Positions 14,888 to 23,539 of a stretch of 64,000 nucleotides of DNA are shown here, in pieces. The position numbers and the translations under genes were made by a program. Position 1 is the first letter of the stretch, and the number at the start of each line of letters is the position of its first letter. The DNA is from Streptomyces sp. AA1529 (GTDB lineage: Bacteria > Actinomycetota > Actinomycetes > Streptomycetales > Streptomycetaceae), in contig NZ_ALAP01000054.1 in the NCBI RefSeq assembly GCF_000280905.1, positions 53,715 through 117,714 on the forward strand, given 5' to 3'. The notes under the pieces are model-generated. The model was not told the origin of the DNA and made no database searches. It saw only the letters and a program-made list of their open reading frames with translations.

Positions 14888-15002
14888 CGGCACCACGAAT
14901 GACGGCCAGAACCCCCGCCCCGGTCGAAGCAGCACCGGCGCGCGCCCCTCGGGGGCCGGGCCGGCCGCGGCGGGGGCTCTGTTCAGCCGCGGGGTACGGG
15001 GG

Positions 15003-16169
15003 TCACTCGCCCACTCCCAACTCTCGGGCCACCAGCATGCGCTGCACCTCGCTGGTGCCTTCGCCGATCTCCAGGATCTTCGCGTCCCGCCACATGCGGG
15101 CCACCGGGTACTCGTTCATGAATCCGTAGCCGCCGTGGACCTGGGTGGCCTCACGCGCGTTGGTGACGGCGCTCTCGGAGGAGTACAGCTTGGCCAGCGC
15201 CGCCTCCTTCTTGAAGGGCTCGCCGGCCAGCAGCCGGGCGGCCGCGTCCCGCCAGGCCACTCGTGAGGTGTGGGCCCGCATCTCCATGTCCGCGATCTTG
15301 AACTGGATGGCCTGGTTGGCGCCGATGGGCTTGCCGAACGCCCTACGGGTGTTGGCGTAGCGGACCGACTCGTCGACACAGCCTTGGGCGAGCCCGGTGG
15401 CCAGTGCGGAGATCGCGATCCGGCCCTCGTCCAGGATCCGCAGGAACTGGGCGTAGCCGCGGCCCTGCTCGCCGAGCAGATTGGCGCGGGGTACGCGCAC
15501 ATCCGTGAAGGACAGCTCATGGGTGTCCGACGCGTTCCAGCCGACCTTCGAGTAGGCGGGCGCCACCGAGAACCCAGGGGTGCCGGAGGGGACGATGACG
15601 GTCGAGATGCGCGGGGCGCCGTTCTCCTTGCGCCCGGTGACAGCGGTCACCGTGACCAGGCCCGTTATGTCCGTGCCGGAGTTGGTGATGAAGGACTTGC
15701 TGCCGTTGATCACCCATTCCCCGGACTCCTCGTCCAGGACGGCGGTGGTGCGGGTGCCGCCCGCGTCCGAACCGCACTCGGGCTCGGTCAGCCCGAAGGC
15801 GCCCAGCATCTCGCCCGCGCACAGCCGGGGCAGCCACTCCTGCTTCTGCTCCTCGGTGCCGAAGAGGTACACGGGCATCGCGCCCAGCGACACCCCCGCC
15901 TCCAGCGTGATGGCCACCGAGGAGTCGACCCGGGCCAGTTCCTCCAGAGCGAGGCAGAGCGCGAGGTAGTCGCCGCCCATTCCGCCGTACTCCTCGGGGA
16001 AGGGCAGGCCGAACAGGCCCATGGCACCCATCTGCTGCACGATCTCGTACGGGAACTCGTGCCGCTCGTAGAACTCGCCGATCTTGGGCGCGACCACGTC
16101 GTGGGCGAACTCCTCAACGGTGCGGCGCAGTTCCTCGTGCTCGGTGGTGAGGCGGTGGTCGAGTGCCAT
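15003..16169 (-). CDS. acdH: Acyl-CoA dehydrogenase of the leucine/valine catabolic operon
   Basis: A 388-aa flavoprotein oxidising branched short-chain acyl-CoAs. Family motifs: ALTEPECGSD-type flavin loop (GAFGLTEPECGSDAGG), the substrate segment FITNSGTDITG, RRAFGKPIGANQAIQFKIADM, and the C-terminal GYGFMNEYPVARMWRDAKI. The catalytic base is the Glu of IGEGTSEVQR, the position used by short/medium-chain enzymes, while the isovaleryl-type base position (LxxERL) reads DEGRIAIS. It starts 2 bases after the stop of the lyase gene upstream (TGA-GC-ATG), so it is the last gene of the accD-accC-hmgL-acdH operon. The name follows S. coelicolor acdH, which has the same neighbours. Confidence 0.93.
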   Translation of the reverse strand: MALDHRLTTEHEELRRTVEEFAHDVVAPKIGEFYERHEFPYEIVQQMGAMGLFGLPFPEEYGGMGGDYLALCLALEELARVDSSVAITLEAGVSLGAMPVYLFGTEEQKQEWLPRLCAGEMLGAFGLTEPECGSDAGGTRTTAVLDEESGEWVINGSKSFITNSGTDITGLVTVTAVTGRKENGAPRISTVIVPSGTPGFSVAPAYSKVGWNASDTHELSFTDVRVPRANLLGEQGRGYAQFLRILDEGRIAISALATGLAQGCVDESVRYANTRRAFGKPIGANQAIQFKIADMEMRAHTSRVAWRDAAARLLAGEPFKKEAALAKLYSSESAVTNAREATQVHGGYGFMNEYPVARMWRDAKILEIGEGTSEVQRMLVARELGVGE

Positions 16170-16171
16170 GC

Positions 16172-17299
16172 TCACTGCTCCTTGGGGGCGGGGGAGTCCG
16201 GGGTCGTCCGGGACTCCGCGGAAGAGGGGGAAGCGGCGGAAGCGGCCGGGCCGGCCAGGGCGCGCACCGTTCGGGAGGGGCTGGGGCGGCCCAGCTGCTG
16301 TGCCATCCACGTGCTGGTGGCGGTGAGCCGGGACAGATCGACACCCGTCTCGATACCGAGGCCGTGCAGCATCCAGACCAGATCCTCGGTGGCGAGGTTG
16401 CCCGTGGCGCTCTTGGCGTACGGGCAGCCGCCCAGCCCGCCGGCCGAGGCGTCCACCGTGGCCACTCCGTGCTGGAGCGCCGCGAGGGTGTTGGAGAGGG
16501 CCTGGCCGTAGGTGTCGTGGAAGTGCACGGCGAGGGTGGGGCCGCCCGGCGGAGCGGAGTCGGCGGGAGCGCCCGAAGCGGGCAGCCCCGCCGTACCGAG
16601 CGCCGTGAGCAGCGCGTGGACATGGCCGGGAGTGGCGACGCCGATGGTGTCGCCCAGGCTCAGCTCGTCGCAGCCCATTCCGGCCAGCGCCCGGCACACC
16701 CGCACCACCTGGTCGACGGGGACCGGGCCCTCCCACGGGTCGCCGAAGCACATCGAAAGATAGCCGCGCACGCGGAGGCCGGTGCTCTTGGCGCGCGCCA
16801 CCACCGGCTCGAACATCTCCAGCGCGCCGTCCACCGTGCGGTTCAGGTTGGCCTTGGCGAACGACTCCGTGGCGCTGGCGAACACCGCCACCTCCCGCGC
16901 GCCCAGCGCCGCCGCGCGCTCCAGGCCGCGCGCGTTGGGCACCAGCACCGGCAGCCGCACCCCTGCCAGGTCCGCGAGGCGCGGATACAGCTCCTCCGCG
17001 TCGGCGAGCTGGGGGACCCACTTGGGGTGCACGAAGCTGGTGGCCTCCACGGTGCGCAGCCCGGCCGCGGCCAGCCGCCGGATGAACTCCGCCTTCACCT
17101 CGACGGGGACGAGCGCCGACTCGTTCTGCAGCCCGTCCCGCGGCCCCACCTCGTGGATCCGCACCCGGGAGGGCAGCCCCTCCAGGGGGAAGACCATCGG
17201 CAGCTCACCCGGGGTGCCGCCGCCTTCCGCAGGGCCGGCGGCCGGAGCCGCGGGGCGCCCCGGAGCGGTGGGTTCCGAGGAGTGCGTCGCGTCCGTCAT
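16172..17299 (-). CDS. Hydroxymethylglutaryl-CoA lyase
   Basis: A 375-aa TIM-barrel enzyme cleaving HMG-CoA to acetyl-CoA and acetoacetate, the last step of leucine degradation. Motifs: GPRDGLQNES (metal-binding Asp and catalytic Arg-Asp), FHDTYGQAL (His ligand region) and the active-site Cys loop GGCPYAKSATGN. The first 45 residues are a Pro/Ala/Gly-rich extension before the fold starts at PSRVRIHEVGPRD. Its ATG overlaps the accC stop by 4 bases (ATGA), and acdH follows after 2 bases, so translation is coupled along the operon. Confidence 0.95.
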   Translation of the reverse strand: MTDATHSSEPTAPGRPAAPAAGPAEGGGTPGELPMVFPLEGLPSRVRIHEVGPRDGLQNESALVPVEVKAEFIRRLAAAGLRTVEATSFVHPKWVPQLADAEELYPRLADLAGVRLPVLVPNARGLERAAALGAREVAVFASATESFAKANLNRTVDGALEMFEPVVARAKSTGLRVRGYLSMCFGDPWEGPVPVDQVVRVCRALAGMGCDELSLGDTIGVATPGHVHALLTALGTAGLPASGAPADSAPPGGPTLAVHFHDTYGQALSNTLAALQHGVATVDASAGGLGGCPYAKSATGNLATEDLVWMLHGLGIETGVDLSRLTATSTWMAQQLGRPSPSRTVRALAGPAASAASPSSAESRTTPDSPAPKEQ

Positions 17300-19479
17300 C
17301 CCGGCACCTCCGTCGCCGCTTCCGCGCCGGCCTCCGGTGCGTCGCCGGCGGCCGGGTCCACGACCGCGAGCACCTGGTCCATCGCCACGGTGCTGCCCGC
17401 CGTGACCTCCAGTTCGGCCACCCGGCCCGCGTGCGGTGCCGTGATCACGTGTTCCATCTTCATGGCCTCCACCACCAGCAGGCTCTGGCCCGCGGCGACC
17501 TCGTCGCCGACGGCCGCCTTGACCACCGTGACGGTGCCCGGCATGGGCGCGGTCAGCGCGTCGGCGCCGTGTGCGCCACCGGCCCGCCGCAGCGCGTCCG
17601 CCACCGGGTCGTGGTCGCGCACCTGCCAGGCCTCGCCGTCCCTGCCCAGCCATACGCCCGGGGCGTCACCGTCCCCGCAGCGGACGCGGCTGAGGGTGCG
17701 GCTCATGCCGTCCCAGTCGAGCCGGACGGTCGGGCCGCCGGGCCCGGTGCCGGGGGCCAGTCGTGCCCGCACCGGGGTGGCGCCGTCGACGCTGACCTCC
17801 ATCTCGCCCGGGGCCGGGAGTTCCTCGGGGCGCCTGCCGTCCGGCGCGGTGGGCCGGACCCGGACCGCCACGGGGTCGCGGCCCGGTACCCGCAGCGAGT
17901 GCACCGTCCAGGCCCGCTGCCCGCCGAGCCGCCACCCGGACGGCATCGAGAACGGGCTGATCCAGCCGCCGGTCGCCGGAGCGGCCGCCGCGGGCTGCGG
18001 CGGGCCGCCGGAGGTCTGTGCCGTGCCGGTCTCCGGAGTCAGCTCCGCCTGCCGCAGCAGGGCTGCCGCGCCGTACACCTCGTCGGGCACGCTCTCGGGC
18101 AGCAGTTCGGCCGCCACGCGATCCACCAGGCCGGTGTCCAGCTGGCCGGAGGCGACCTCGGGGTGACCGAGCAGGGCACGCAGGAACGCCGTGTTGGTGT
18201 CCACTCCGAGCACCGTCGTGCGGGCGAGCGCCGCGCGCAGCCCGCGCAGCGCGGCGGCCCGGTCGGGGCCCCAGGCGATGACCTTGGAGAGCATCGGGTC
18301 GTAGGTCGTGCCCACTTCGGTGCCCTCGGTGAGCCCGGAGTCGGTGCGCACTCCTTCGCCCTGTGGCTCCTCCAGCAGCAGCACCCGGCCGGCCGAGGGC
18401 AGGAAGTCCACGTGCCCGTCCTCGGAGCCGGGCGTGCGTCGCGCCGTCTCCGCGCAGATCCGGGCCTCCACCGCGTGCCCGTCGAGGGCGATCTCCGCCT
18501 GCCGGAAGGGCAGCGGCTCCCCGGCGGCCACCCGCACCTGCCACTCCACCAGGTCCAGCCCGGTGATCAGTTCGGTGACCGGGTGCTCCACCTGGAGCCG
18601 GGTGTTCATCTCCATGAAGTAGTAGGACCCGGAGCCGTCGCCCGGCACGATGAACTCGACCGTGCCCGCGCCCCGGTAGCCGCACGAGCGGGCCGCGTTC
18701 ACCGCCGCCTGCCCCATCGCCTCGCGCGTCGCCGCGTCGAGCAGCGGGCTGGGCGCCTCCTCGATGATCTTCTGGTGGCGGCGCTGCAGCGAGCACTCGC
18801 GCTCTCCCAGGTGCAGGACGTTGCCGTGGCCGTCCGCCAGCACCTGGATCTCGATGTGCCGCGGCCGGTCGACCCACCGCTCGACGAGCAGCCCGTCGTC
18901 GCCGAAGGCGCCCTTGGCCTCGCGCCGCGCCGCGGCGATCTCGTCGGGCAGCGCCGCCTCGTCCCGCACCAGCCGCATGCCCTTGCCGCCGCCGCCCGCC
19001 GAGGGCTTGAGCAGCACCGGCAGACCCGTCTGCCGGGCGGAGGCGGCCAGTTCGGTGTCGGTCAGCCCGGTGCCCGAGGAGCCGGGGACCACCGGCACGT
19101 CCGCCGCGGACACCGTCTCCTTGGCGCGGATCTTGTCGCCCATCAGCTCGATGGCCTCCGCGGGCGGACCGATGAAGACGAGACCGGCCTCGGTGCAGCG
19201 CTGGGCGAACGCGGCGTTCTCGGCGAGGAAGCCGTACCCCGGATGGACGGCCTGCGCGCCGCTGCGGCGGGCCGCCTCCAGCAGCCGGTCCGCGCTCAGA
19301 TAGCTGTGGACCGCCGCCGCGGGGCCGATCCGCACGGCCGTGTCGGCCTCGCGCACATGGCGGGCGTCGGCGTCCGCGTCGCTGTGCACCGCGACGGAGC
19401 GGATGCCGAGCCTGCGCAGCGTACGGATCACCCGCACCGCGATCTCGCCGCGGTTGGCGACCAGCACCGTGTCGAACAT
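17296..19479 (-). CDS. Methylcrotonyl-/acyl-CoA carboxylase alpha subunit (biotin carboxylase + BCCP)
   Basis: A 727-aa biotin-dependent subunit. Residues 1-450 are the biotin carboxylase (FDTVLVANRGEIAVRVIRT, ATP-grasp loop KPSAGGGGKGMRLV, MEMNTRLQVEHPVTE). A linker domain follows, and the C-terminal biotinyl domain carries VVEAMKMEHV, whose central Lys is biotinylated. Operon partners (HMG-CoA lyase, acyl-CoA dehydrogenase, carboxyltransferase) point to 3-methylcrotonyl-CoA as substrate rather than acetyl- or propionyl-CoA. ATG 19479 has GGAGAGGG 5 bases upstream; an in-frame GTG at 19587 exists but adds an unconserved extension. It overlaps the next gene by ATGA. Confidence 0.95.
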   Translation of the reverse strand: MFDTVLVANRGEIAVRVIRTLRRLGIRSVAVHSDADADARHVREADTAVRIGPAAAVHSYLSADRLLEAARRSGAQAVHPGYGFLAENAAFAQRCTEAGLVFIGPPAEAIELMGDKIRAKETVSAADVPVVPGSSGTGLTDTELAASARQTGLPVLLKPSAGGGGKGMRLVRDEAALPDEIAAARREAKGAFGDDGLLVERWVDRPRHIEIQVLADGHGNVLHLGERECSLQRRHQKIIEEAPSPLLDAATREAMGQAAVNAARSCGYRGAGTVEFIVPGDGSGSYYFMEMNTRLQVEHPVTELITGLDLVEWQVRVAAGEPLPFRQAEIALDGHAVEARICAETARRTPGSEDGHVDFLPSAGRVLLLEEPQGEGVRTDSGLTEGTEVGTTYDPMLSKVIAWGPDRAAALRGLRAALARTTVLGVDTNTAFLRALLGHPEVASGQLDTGLVDRVAAELLPESVPDEVYGAAALLRQAELTPETGTAQTSGGPPQPAAAAPATGGWISPFSMPSGWRLGGQRAWTVHSLRVPGRDPVAVRVRPTAPDGRRPEELPAPGEMEVSVDGATPVRARLAPGTGPGGPTVRLDWDGMSRTLSRVRCGDGDAPGVWLGRDGEAWQVRDHDPVADALRRAGGAHGADALTAPMPGTVTVVKAAVGDEVAAGQSLLVVEAMKMEHVITAPHAGRVAELEVTAGSTVAMDQVLAVVDPAAGDAPEAGAEAATEVPG

Positions 19480-19597
19480 CGGCCCTCTCCTCGTCCTCAC
19501 GACCCCGTGGCTCCCGGTCCCGGGGCGGTCCGCCCCGGTCGTGCTTCCGGCCGCGTCCGCGGTCCCCTTCGCGTTCGGCTGTGTCACGTCCGGCCCC

Positions 19598-21274
19598 TCA
19601 CATCCGGAAGACGCCGAAGCGGGGCGCCTCCGGATCGCGTCCGGGCAGCGGGGCGTTGGCGCAGGCGGTCAGGGCCAGCCCCAGCACCTGGCGGGTCTCC
19701 AGAGGGTCGATCACCCCGTCGTCCCACAGCCGTGCCGTGGCGTAGTAGGCGTTGCCCTGGGATTCGTACTGCGCGCGGACCGGTGCGCGGAACTCCTCTT
19801 CCTCCTCGGGGCTCCACTCCTCGCCGCGGGCCTCCAACTGGTCCCGCTTGACGGTGGCCAGCACCGAGGCGGCCTGCTCCCCGCCCATCACGGAGATCTT
19901 GGCGTTCGGCCACATCCACAGGAAGCGCGGGCTGTAGGCCCGGCCGCACATCGAGTAGTTGCCGGCGCCGTAGGAGCCGCCGATCACGACCGTCAGCTTC
20001 GGCACCCGGGCGCAGGCCACCGCGGTGACCATTTTGGCGCCGTGCTTGGCGATGCCGCCCGCCTCGTAGTCCTTGCCGACCATGAAGCCGGAGATGTTCT
20101 GCAGGAAGAGCAGCGGGATGCCGCGCTGGTCGCACAGCTCGATGAAGTGGGCGCCCTTCTGGGCCGACTCGGAGAAGAGGATGCCGTTGTTGGCGACCAC
20201 ACCGACCGGGTGGCCGTGTACGTGGGCGAAGCCGGTGACCAGGGTGGTGCCGTACTCCGCCTTGAACTCCTGGAACCGCGAGCCGTCCACCACGCGGGCG
20301 ATGACCTCGCGTACGTCGTAGGGGGTGCGGGAGTCGGCGGGGACCGCGTCGTAGAGCCCGGCCGGGTCCAGGGCCGGTTCCTCGGCGGGGCGCACGCTCC
20401 AGGGCAGGGCCGCGGCGGCGGGGGGCGCGGGGAGGGTGGCGACGATGTGGCGGACGATGCGCAGCGCGTGCGCGTCGTCCTCCGCCAGATGGTCGGTGAC
20501 TCCGGAGATCCGGGAGTGGGTCTCGCCGCCGCCCAGTTCCTCGGCCGTCACGACCTCACCGGTCGCCGCCTTCACCAGTGGTGGCCCGCCGAGGAAGATC
20601 GTGCCCTGTCCGCGCACGATCACCGCCTCGTCGCTCATCGCGGGGACGTAGGCGCCGCCCGCGGTGCAGGAGCCGAGGACCGCGGCGATCTGCGGGACAC
20701 CGGCGGCGGACATCCGGGCCTGGTTGTAGAAGATCCGGCCGAAGTGGTCCCGGTCGGGGAAGACGTCGTCCTGCATCGGCAGGAACGCGCCGCCGGAGTC
20801 GACCAGACAGAGGCACGGCAGCCGGTTCTCCAGCGCGATCTCCTGCGCACGCAGGTGCTTCTTGACCGTCATGGGGTAGTAGGTGCCGCCCTTGACGGTG
20901 GCGTCGTTGGCGACGACGACCACCTCGCGGCCGGCGACCCGGCCGATCCCCGCGATCACCCCGGCGGCGGGTGCCGCGTCGTCGTACATCCCGTCGGCCG
21001 CCAGCGGCGCGATCTCCAGGAAGGGGGAGCCGGGGTCCAGCAGCGCGTCCACGCGCTCCCGCGGCAGCAGCTTTCCCCGTGCCGTGTGCCGTTCGCGTGC
21101 CCGGGCACCGCCGCCGAGCCGGGCGCGCGCGAGTTTCTCCCGGAGCTGTCCGGCCAGCTCGCGATGGGCTCTGCGGTTCTCCGCGGCGGCGTCCGAGCCG
21201 GGGTCGAGGGTGCTGCTCAGGCGCGGCGCCGCGGGCCCGTGCCCGCTCACGTCCCGCACTGTTCGCTCGTTCAT
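19598..21274 (-). CDS. Methylcrotonyl-/acyl-CoA carboxylase beta subunit (carboxyltransferase)
   Basis: A 558-aa crotonase-fold carboxyltransferase, first gene of the operon. Motifs: RHTARGKLLPRERVDALLD, GGTYYPMTVKKHLRAQEIA, LVDSGGAFLPMQDDVFPD, the oxyanion-hole segment GSCTAGGAYVPAMSDE, and IFLGGPPLVKAATGE. The HFGRIFYNQARMS segment is typical of methylcrotonyl-CoA carboxylase beta rather than of PccB/AccD types. ATG 21274 has GAGGGGG upstream. The 118-base gap to accC holds that gene's ribosome site. The promoter region carries two copies of a palindromic operator shared with the divergent TetR gene. Confidence 0.95.
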   Translation of the reverse strand: MNERTVRDVSGHGPAAPRLSSTLDPGSDAAAENRRAHRELAGQLREKLARARLGGGARARERHTARGKLLPRERVDALLDPGSPFLEIAPLAADGMYDDAAPAAGVIAGIGRVAGREVVVVANDATVKGGTYYPMTVKKHLRAQEIALENRLPCLCLVDSGGAFLPMQDDVFPDRDHFGRIFYNQARMSAAGVPQIAAVLGSCTAGGAYVPAMSDEAVIVRGQGTIFLGGPPLVKAATGEVVTAEELGGGETHSRISGVTDHLAEDDAHALRIVRHIVATLPAPPAAAALPWSVRPAEEPALDPAGLYDAVPADSRTPYDVREVIARVVDGSRFQEFKAEYGTTLVTGFAHVHGHPVGVVANNGILFSESAQKGAHFIELCDQRGIPLLFLQNISGFMVGKDYEAGGIAKHGAKMVTAVACARVPKLTVVIGGSYGAGNYSMCGRAYSPRFLWMWPNAKISVMGGEQAASVLATVKRDQLEARGEEWSPEEEEEFRAPVRAQYESQGNAYYATARLWDDGVIDPLETRQVLGLALTACANAPLPGRDPEAPRFGVFRM

Positions 21275-21399
21275 CCGACCGGCCCCCTCGCTCGCACGGC
21301 ACCTCGCCCTTCCCGCCGCACCACCTCATGTCCGGCGCGGCGCACCACGGGCCGACACCGCTGCCGCGATCACCGCGGGCAGCACGGTCGGCGAACGCG

Positions 21400-21444
21400 G
21401 TTAGTCAGCGTTAACTCGACGCCTCAAGGTTAACGCTGACTAAC
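21400..21444. promoter_or_regulatory. Duplicated palindromic TetR operator between accD and tetR
   Basis: Two 16-bp sites in opposite orientation, GTTAGTCAGCGTTAAC at 21400-21415 and its exact complement at 21429-21444, 13 bases apart. Each site is itself dyad-like (GTTA-N8-TAAC), and the whole 45-bp block is a perfect inverted repeat. It ends 22 bases before ATG 21467 of the TetR gene and lies about 125 bases before accD, so it is well placed for autoregulation and repression of the leucine operon. Confidence 0.85.
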
Positions 21445-21466
21445 GCGGCTGTCTAGAATGGTCCGC

Positions 21467-22174
21467 ATGAGCACGAAGACGGCAGGCACGGCCGCACCCA
21501 GCCGACGGGAGCAGATCCTGCGGGAGGCCGCACGGCTCTTCGCCGAGCGCGGCTTCCACGGGGTGGGCGTCGACGAGATAGGGGCGGCGGTCGGCATCAG
21601 CGGCCCCGGTCTCTACCGCCACTTCGCGGGCAAGGACGCGATGCTGGCCGAGCTGCTGGTCGGGATCAGCCGGCGGCTCTACGACGGGGGGCGGCGCCGT
21701 GCCGAGGAGTCGGCGGCGGCGGATCTGCCGCCGGGTGCCGCGCTGGACGCGCTGATCGAGGGGCACATCGACTTCGCGCTGGACGACCGCGAGCTGATCA
21801 CCCTGCACGACCGGGAGCTGGACCGGCTGCGGGAGGCCGATCGCAAGCAGGTGCGCAAGCTCCAGCGGCAGTACGTCGAGCTGTGGGTCTCGGCCGTCCG
21901 TGCGCTGTACCCGGGGCTGACCGAGCTGGAGGCCCGGGTCTCGGTGCACACCGTCTTCGGGCTGCTGAACTCGACGCCGCACCTGAGCGGTCCCTCGGCG
22001 CTGCCGGACCGGGAGACGACGGCGGCGCTGCTGCACCGCCTGGCCCGCGGCGCGCTCTCGTCCGCGGCGCCCCCGCCGGAGGGGCCGGGCGGCGGCTCCG
22101 CGGTGCGGGCCGAGTACCCGGCCGCCGGGCACGGTGAGGGGCCGGGCGCCCCGGCGCCGGGTGCCCCGGTCTGA
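21467..22174 (+). CDS. TetR-family regulator of the leucine-catabolic operon
   Basis: A 235-aa repressor with an N-terminal helix-turn-helix (REQILREAARLFAERGFHGV, then IGAAVGISGPGLYRHFAGKD, about residues 14-58) and an all-helical ligand domain, followed by a disordered Pro/Gly-rich tail from about residue 195. ATG 21467 is chosen; ATG 21458 three codons upstream is equally possible, and neither has a strong ribosome site. It is divergent from accD, with the duplicated operator between them. By analogy with acyl-CoA-responsive TetR proteins next to carboxylase operons, the effector may be an acyl-CoA, but this is inference. Confidence 0.93.
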   Translation: MSTKTAGTAAPSRREQILREAARLFAERGFHGVGVDEIGAAVGISGPGLYRHFAGKDAMLAELLVGISRRLYDGGRRRAEESAAADLPPGAALDALIEGHIDFALDDRELITLHDRELDRLREADRKQVRKLQRQYVELWVSAVRALYPGLTELEARVSVHTVFGLLNSTPHLSGPSALPDRETTAALLHRLARGALSSAAPPPEGPGGGSAVRAEYPAAGHGEGPGAPAPGAPV

Positions 22175-22292
22175 CGGGCGGGCGCGTCGCAGCGGTGTCT
22201 CCCGTCGGGGGGTGTGGCGGGTCGCCGGCACGCGCCGGGGCCGGTTCGCCCTGGACAGCCGAGGTGACTGCTCGGTAGCTTTGACATGTGTA

Positions 22293-22312
22293 GGCTGAGC
22301 AAGCGCTTAGCC
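22293..22312. promoter_or_regulatory. Dyad upstream of the second acyl-CoA dehydrogenase
   Basis: GGCTGAGCAAGCGCTTAGCC: the outer GGCT/AGCC and inner AGC/GCT pair around the core AAGCGCTT, an imperfect 20-bp palindrome. TTGACA (22281-22286) lies just upstream, so a bound repressor would cover the promoter. The regulator is unknown; the sequence differs from the GTTA-N8-TAAC site of the TetR gene next door. Confidence 0.5.
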
Positions 22313-22338
22313 ATGCCGAGGTGACGAGGAGGCGTGCT

Positions 22339-23496
22339 GTGCGCCGCACGGTGTTCAACGAGGACCACGAAGCGTTCCGCCGGACGATCCGCGACTTCAT
22401 CGCGGCGGAGGTCGTGCCCCATTACCCGCAGTGGGCCGAGCAGGGCTATGTCCCCAAGGACTTCTACAAGAAGCTCGGCGAGCTGGGCGTCTTCGGCATC
22501 GAGGTCCCCGAGGAGTACGGCGGCGCGGGGGAGACGAGCTTCAAGTACAACGCGGTGATCACCGAGGAGTGCGCCCGCGCCGGGGTCAGCTTCGGCGGCT
22601 CCAGCGTGCACACCGCGCTCTGCCTCCCCTACCTGCTCAAGTACGGCTCCGAGGAGCAGAAGAAGCGCTGGCTCCCGGCCTTCGTCTCCGGCGAGATGAT
22701 GACCGCGATCGCCATGACCGAGCCGGGCACCGGTTCCGACCTGGCGGGGATGAAGACCACCGCCAAGCTGTCCGAGGACGGCACGCACTACATCCTCAAC
22801 GGCGCCAAGACCTTCATCACCGGCGGTGTCCAGGCCGACCGGGTGCTGGTCTGCGCCCGCACCGCGGCTCCGGACCCGGCCGACCGGCGCGGCGGCATCT
22901 CCATCCTGGTGGTGGACGCCAGGAGCGAGGGCTACGCGGTCGGCCGCAAGCTGGAGAAGCTCGGGCTGCGCTCCTCCGACACCGCCGAGCTGTCCTTCAC
23001 CGACGTCAAGGTGCCGGTCGAGGACCTGCTGGGCGAGGAGGGCAAGGCGTTCTCCTACCTCACCCACAACCTGCCCCAGGAGCGGCTGGGCATTGCGCTG
23101 GGCGCCTACGCGATGTCGGCGGCGGCGGTGCGCTTCGCCCACGAGTACGTCAAGGAGCGGACGGTCTTCGGCAAGGAGGTGGCCTCCTTCCAGAACACCA
23201 AGTTCGTGCTCGCCGACTGCAAGTCCGACGTGGACGCGATGCAGGCCGTCGTGGACCGCGCGCTGGAGGCGCTGGACGCCGGTGAGCTGACCCCCGCGGA
23301 CGCGGCCTCGGCCAAGCTGTTCACCACCGAGACCGCGGCCCGGGTCATCGACAAGTGCCTCCAGTTGCACGGCGGGTACGGCTACATGCTGGAGTACCCG
23401 ATCGCCAACCTGTACGCGGACACCCGCGTCTCGCGCATCTACGGCGGCACCAGCGAGGTCATGCGCTCCATCGTCGCGAAGTCGATGGGCCTGTGA
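22339..23496 (+). CDS. Acyl-CoA dehydrogenase, long-chain/isovaleryl-type active site
   Basis: A 385-aa flavoprotein. GTG 22339 is chosen with GAGGAGG 6 bases upstream; the in-frame GTG at 22321 is too far up. Motifs: AMTEPGTGSDLAGMKTTA, FITGGVQADRVLVCART, ERTVFGKEVASFQNTKFVLA and HGGYGYMLEYPIANLYADTR. The position occupied by the catalytic Glu in short-chain enzymes is Gly (RIYGGTSEVMR), whereas the alternative base position used by long-chain and isovaleryl enzymes is Glu (LPQERLGIALG). So it is active but from the other structural subgroup than AcdH. The thioesterase gene follows after 43 bases, probably in one operon for acyl-CoA turnover. Confidence 0.93.
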   Translation: MRRTVFNEDHEAFRRTIRDFIAAEVVPHYPQWAEQGYVPKDFYKKLGELGVFGIEVPEEYGGAGETSFKYNAVITEECARAGVSFGGSSVHTALCLPYLLKYGSEEQKKRWLPAFVSGEMMTAIAMTEPGTGSDLAGMKTTAKLSEDGTHYILNGAKTFITGGVQADRVLVCARTAAPDPADRRGGISILVVDARSEGYAVGRKLEKLGLRSSDTAELSFTDVKVPVEDLLGEEGKAFSYLTHNLPQERLGIALGAYAMSAAAVRFAHEYVKERTVFGKEVASFQNTKFVLADCKSDVDAMQAVVDRALEALDAGELTPADAASAKLFTTETAARVIDKCLQLHGGYGYMLEYPIANLYADTRVSRIYGGTSEVMRSIVAKSMGL

Positions 23497-23539
23497 GCGG
23501 CCCGGCGCCGACGCGGCACCACCGGGCGGCCGCGGCGAC

